A stretch of 8,732 bases of DNA from DASRWT01 sp046728035 (lineage in GTDB: Bacteria; Methylomirabilota; Methylomirabilia; Rokubacteriales; CSP1-6), in NCBI GenBank assembly GCA_046728035.1, contig JBKPDT010000388.1:1-8732 (forward strand), given 5' to 3'. Below are positions 6,472 through 8,732 of the stretch, piece after piece; the first letter of the stretch is position 1, and each line of letters begins with the position of its first letter. Both the position numbers and the translations under genes were made by a program. The notes beneath the pieces are model-generated. The model saw only the letters and a list, made by a program, of their open reading frames with translations. It did no database searches and had not been told where the DNA came from.

Positions 6472-7311
6472 ATGGGCTCGCTCGCCGCGGTGTTCCTGTC
6501 GGTGCACACGCCGCGCTACTGCACGCTCGAGGCCGCCTTCGAGGGGCGGCTGGCCTCGGAAGTCTTCCGCCCGGTGCGCGACGGGCTCGTCGCGCAGGGC
6601 GGGGACGTGGCGGCCGCGCGTCTGGACGTGATGGCGATCAACTCCTGCCACCTCATCACGACCTTCCCCACCGTCGTGGACGGTACGCCGCGGCACCGCG
6701 GCGTGCTCACCGCGCAGGAGGCCCCTGAGATCATCCACGGCGTCGCCTACGACTATCCCGGCGATTACACCCTCGCCGCCGCGCTCGTGGCCCGCGGCAA
6801 GGCCGAGGGCCGCCAGACCGTGCTCGCCAACGACGTCCACTACCCGCTCGACTACGGCACGGTGATGCCGATGGTGTGCTACCTCGACCGCGCCCAGCGG
6901 CTGCCCATGGTGCCCATCTCCGTCTGCCTCTCCAGCGATCTCGACGAGTGCTTCGCCTGGGGCCGCACCCTCGCCCAGGTCGCCCGGGAGAGCGCCAAGC
7001 GCGTGGGGTTCGTGGCCAGTGGAAGCGTCTCCCACAAACTCGTCCGCGGCCCGGAGCGGGGCCCGAGCGCGGCGGACGAGGCCCTCGATCACGAGTTCGC
7101 CCGTCTCCTCGCGGCCGGCGACTACGAGAAGTGCTGGGGCTGGCTCCCGGAATACGTCCACACCGTCGAGGCGGAGATGGGGGGGCGTCACCTCGCCATG
7201 ATGCTGGGCGCCCTCGTCGAGTCGGGTCAGCGATTCGAGACCCGGGTCCACGCCTACGGACCGTCCTCCGGCTCGGGGAACTACGTGATTTCCCTGCTGG
7301 CGGCGGCCTGA
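6472..7311 (+). CDS. Class III extradiol ring-cleavage dioxygenase (LigB/HpaD family)
   Basis: 279-residue non-haem Fe(II) dioxygenase of the LigB superfamily, which opens catechol-type or 2-aminophenol-type rings next to the hydroxyl/amino pair using O2. The metal ligands expected from LigB (His12, His61, Glu242) correspond to His12 (LSVHTPRY), His60 (INSCHLITTF) and probably Glu235 (HTVEAEMGG); the catalytic His195 corresponds to His188 in SGSVSHKL. Other family landmarks are DVHYPLDYGTVMPMVCY (121-137), LPEYVHTVEAEMGGRHLAMMLGAL and the C-terminal GPSSGSGNYV, which resembles the PSSGTGQ ending of class III homoprotocatechuate 2,3-dioxygenase. It is preceded by RidA, 10 bases away. Homoprotocatechuate, protocatechuate-like, other catechols and 2-aminophenols are all possible substrates; a separate small alpha subunit is not seen in the window. 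Confidence 0.9.
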   Translation: MGSLAAVFLSVHTPRYCTLEAAFEGRLASEVFRPVRDGLVAQGGDVAAARLDVMAINSCHLITTFPTVVDGTPRHRGVLTAQEAPEIIHGVAYDYPGDYTLAAALVARGKAEGRQTVLANDVHYPLDYGTVMPMVCYLDRAQRLPMVPISVCLSSDLDECFAWGRTLAQVARESAKRVGFVASGSVSHKLVRGPERGPSAADEALDHEFARLLAAGDYEKCWGWLPEYVHTVEAEMGGRHLAMMLGALVESGQRFETRVHAYGPSSGSGNYVISLLAAA

Positions 7312-7408
7312 TCGGGCGAACCGGCGGCCTTCGTCGGGTGTTTGTCTTGGTGTACCATCGGGTGGCCCACGAGACCTTTCACGGACTGATACCAGGAGGA
7401 GCGAGGCA
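7312..7408 (+). other. Intergenic gap, the only wide one between genes; weak promoter candidate
   Basis: 97 bases separate the dioxygenase stop from the binding-protein ATG. A possible -10 (TACCAT, 7353-7358) lies 17 bases after a poor -35-like TTCGTC (7330-7335). A short palindrome TGGTGTACCA (7348-7357) overlaps the -10, and GTGGCCCAC (7362-7370) lies just after it. The nine-base word CGGCGGCCT occurs at 7301-7309 and again at 7322-7330, 21 bases apart. No T-rich terminator follows the dioxygenase gene. An internal promoter is plausible because binding-protein genes are often separately expressed, but the boxes are weak. Confidence 0.25.
7394..7400 (+). promoter_or_regulatory. Strong Shine-Dalgarno site of the binding-protein gene
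   Basis: AGGAGGA lies eight bases before the ATG at 7409 and decides that start; the Tat motif then falls at residues 5-10 as expected. Confidence 0.85.
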
Positions 7409-8623
7409 ATGGCGCATCTGACACGACGGAAGTTTCTCGGCGGGGCGGGGGCGGCCGCCGCCGGCGCGGCAGTCGGCCCGTGGGTGATCCGGGCGCAGGC
7501 CCAGAGCGCGCCGATCAAGATCGGGCTCGTGCTGCCGTACACGGGCGTGTACGCCGTGCTCGGCGAGAGCATCACCCAGGCCATGGAGCTGGTCTTCGCC
7601 CGCGAGAACTGGACGGTGGCCGGACGCAAGATCGAGATGATCAAGGAAGACGACGAGATGCAGCCGCCGGTGGGCATTCGCAAGACCGAGAAGCTCATCG
7701 ACTCCGACAAGGTGGACATTCTCACCGGCCCCGTGCACTCGGGCATCCTCATGGGCATGCGGGACAAGGTGCACAACTCCAAGACCATCCTCATCGTCTC
7801 CAACGCCGGCGCCGACGCGATCGCGCGCGGGCGCTGCTCGAAGTGGATCTTCCGCACCTCCTTCTCCAACTGGCAGCCGAACCAGCCGATGGGCGGCTGG
7901 GTGGCCAAGAACGTCACCAAGGAAGTGTTCCTCACCGCGCCCAACTACCAGGCGGGCAAGGACATGATGGAGGCGTTCAAGGAGACCTATCTCCCGGCCG
8001 GCGGCAAGGTCGTGGGCGAGGACTACCCCAAGCTCGGGGAGACGGACTACGCGCCCTACCTCACCAAGATGCGCCAGTCGGGGGCGAAGGCGGTCTACGC
8101 CTTCTTCTCGGGCACCGACGCGGTGAACTTCGTGAAGCAGTTCGATCAGTTCGGGCTGAAGCAGAGCATGAAGCTCACCGGTGCGGGCTTTCTCACCGAG
8201 CCCGACGTGCTCCCCGCCCAGGGGCGCTCGGCCCTCGGGGTCCTCACCGGGCACTTCTACACGCCGCTCCTCGACAATGCCGTCAACCAGCAGTTCGTGA
8301 AGGACTTCCGCGCGAAGTTCGGGGGCAAGATGCCGGACGGCTTCGCCTGCCAGGGTTACGATACCGCCGAGGTGATCGTGCGAGCGGTCAAGGCCGTCAA
8401 CGGCAACACCCAGGACAAGGACAAGCTGGTCGCCGTCATCGAGAAGACGGAGTTCGACAGCCCGCGCGGCCGCTTCCGCTTCGATCCCAAGACCCACAAC
8501 GTGATCCAGCCCTTCATCTACATCCGCGAGGTGAAGGAAGTGGCGGGCGGGCTCAACAACGTCCCCATCGACAAGGTCGCCAACGTCGCGGATCCCGGCA
8601 CGGGCTGCACCCTGCCCGCCTAG
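7409..8623 (+). CDS. Tat-exported ABC transporter substrate-binding protein (branched-chain amino acid/amide type)
   Basis: 404-residue periplasmic binding protein of the type I (LivJ/AmiC-like, Peripla_BP_6) fold that delivers a ligand to an ABC importer. The N-terminus is a twin-arginine signal: TRRKFLGG at 5-12, an alanine/glycine-rich stretch, and a likely signal peptidase site after AQA (29-31), so the protein probably folds in the cytoplasm before export. The mature part begins APIKIGLVLPYTGVYAVLGES; the first-lobe GPVHSG (from 107), APNYQAGKDMMEAF (from about 177) and ACQGYDTAEVIVRAV (from about 313) are family landmarks. Members bind branched-chain amino acids, amides, urea or aromatic acids, and homologues beside aromatic-degradation genes often serve aromatic uptake. 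Here the ligase and dioxygenase suggest an aromatic acid as ligand, which is inference. The permease and ATPase genes are not in the window and may follow. Confidence 0.94.
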   Translation: MAHLTRRKFLGGAGAAAAGAAVGPWVIRAQAQSAPIKIGLVLPYTGVYAVLGESITQAMELVFARENWTVAGRKIEMIKEDDEMQPPVGIRKTEKLIDSDKVDILTGPVHSGILMGMRDKVHNSKTILIVSNAGADAIARGRCSKWIFRTSFSNWQPNQPMGGWVAKNVTKEVFLTAPNYQAGKDMMEAFKETYLPAGGKVVGEDYPKLGETDYAPYLTKMRQSGAKAVYAFFSGTDAVNFVKQFDQFGLKQSMKLTGAGFLTEPDVLPAQGRSALGVLTGHFYTPLLDNAVNQQFVKDFRAKFGGKMPDGFACQGYDTAEVIVRAVKAVNGNTQDKDKLVAVIEKTEFDSPRGRFRFDPKTHNVIQPFIYIREVKEVAGGLNNVPIDKVANVADPGTGCTLPA

Positions 8624-8632
8624 CGTGCCGGG
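8594..8632 (+). terminator. Hairpin spanning the stop codon of the binding-protein gene
   Basis: CCCGGCACG (8594-8602) and CGTGCCGGG (8624-8632) form a perfect nine-base-pair stem around a 21-base loop that contains the TAG stop; an additional GGC/GCC pairing inside is possible. No T-run follows, so it is not a classical intrinsic terminator. It may attenuate transcription or protect the transcript 3' end, which would favour binding protein over any downstream permease genes. Confidence 0.45.
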
Positions 8633-8647
8633 CGGCGGGGCTGCGCT

Positions 8648-8732
8648 CACGGTGAGTGGGTTGGGGCTACCGAGCGCGAGGGCAGCCGGGCCGGGGGGGC
8701 GCACTCACTTGTTCGATACCCCACTCACCGTG
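8648..8732. repeat. Inverted repeat with perfect 13-base arms at the window end
   Basis: CACGGTGAGTGGG (8648-8660) is matched by its exact reverse complement CCCACTCACCGTG (8720-8732), 59 bases apart; the right arm ends on the last base of the window. The core CACTCAC of the right arm is also repeated at 8702-8708. The space between holds a run of seven G (8693-8699) and no open frame with recognisable features. It could be part of a dispersed intergenic repeat or a long stem-loop. Confidence 0.6.

Noticed and set aside
6352..7944. Long open frame on the minus strand, about 530 codons
   Set aside because: It spans antisense to three clearly real genes and the intergenic gap, has no family motifs, and is a GC-driven shadow.
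8690..8732. Intrinsic terminator at the 3' end
   Set aside because: No stem followed by a T-run is visible; the G-rich stretch and inverted repeat do not have terminator form.
1..8732. CRISPR array, tRNA/rRNA genes, insertion sequence or phage/defence genes
   Set aside because: No regularly spaced repeats, RNA-gene-like sequence, transposase motifs or defence domains were seen anywhere in the window.

Overview
The window is a very GC-rich stretch (G or C at nearly every third codon position) from a bacterium. Gene content (paired acyl-CoA dehydrogenases, a CoA ligase, an extradiol dioxygenase, a Tat-exported branched-chain-amino-acid-type binding protein) suits a soil or sediment heterotroph that degrades aromatic or branched acids. 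Betaproteobacteria and Rokubacteria/Methylomirabilota-like lineages carry such sets, but this is an inference from gene style and the taxon cannot be fixed from the sequence alone. All nine genes lie on the + strand and cover almost the whole window; the long open frames on the opposite strand are GC-driven shadows.

Layout: 2-793 is the 3' part of an acyl-CoA dehydrogenase gene cut by the window edge; 799-1935 is a second acyl-CoA dehydrogenase that lacks the catalytic glutamate at both known positions, so the two probably form a hetero-oligomer. 1943-3274 is a soluble hybrid histidine kinase/response regulator, overlapping by 4 bases (GTGA) a NUDIX hydrolase (3271-4089) with an interrupted NUDIX box like NUDT19 CoA diphosphatases. 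4101-5594 is a benzoate-CoA-ligase-type enzyme, overlapping by 4 bases (ATGA) a hotdog acyl-CoA thioesterase of the 4-hydroxybenzoyl-CoA type (5591-6034). Then come a RidA-family enamine/imine deaminase (6045-6461) and a LigB/HpaD-type class III extradiol ring-cleavage dioxygenase (6472-7311). After a 97-base gap, the only one wide enough for an internal promoter, lies the Tat-exported periplasmic substrate-binding protein of an ABC importer (7409-8623). The last 109 bases are non-coding and hold a hairpin across the stop codon and a large inverted repeat that ends exactly at the window edge.

How the parts may work together (inference): the binding protein captures an aromatic or related carboxylate outside; the ligase activates it as a CoA thioester; the dehydrogenase pair oxidises an acyl-CoA intermediate; the thioesterase and NUDIX enzyme release or recycle CoA; the dioxygenase opens a catecholic or aminophenolic ring and RidA removes reactive imines. 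The kinase could regulate the set. The tight packing from 1 to 7311 suggests one transcript. The exact substrate is not readable from the sequence. I did not find a clearly new type of system such as a defence island, CRISPR array, insertion sequence or RNA gene; the most unusual points are the gene combination, the duplicated start region before RidA, and the structured 3' end.
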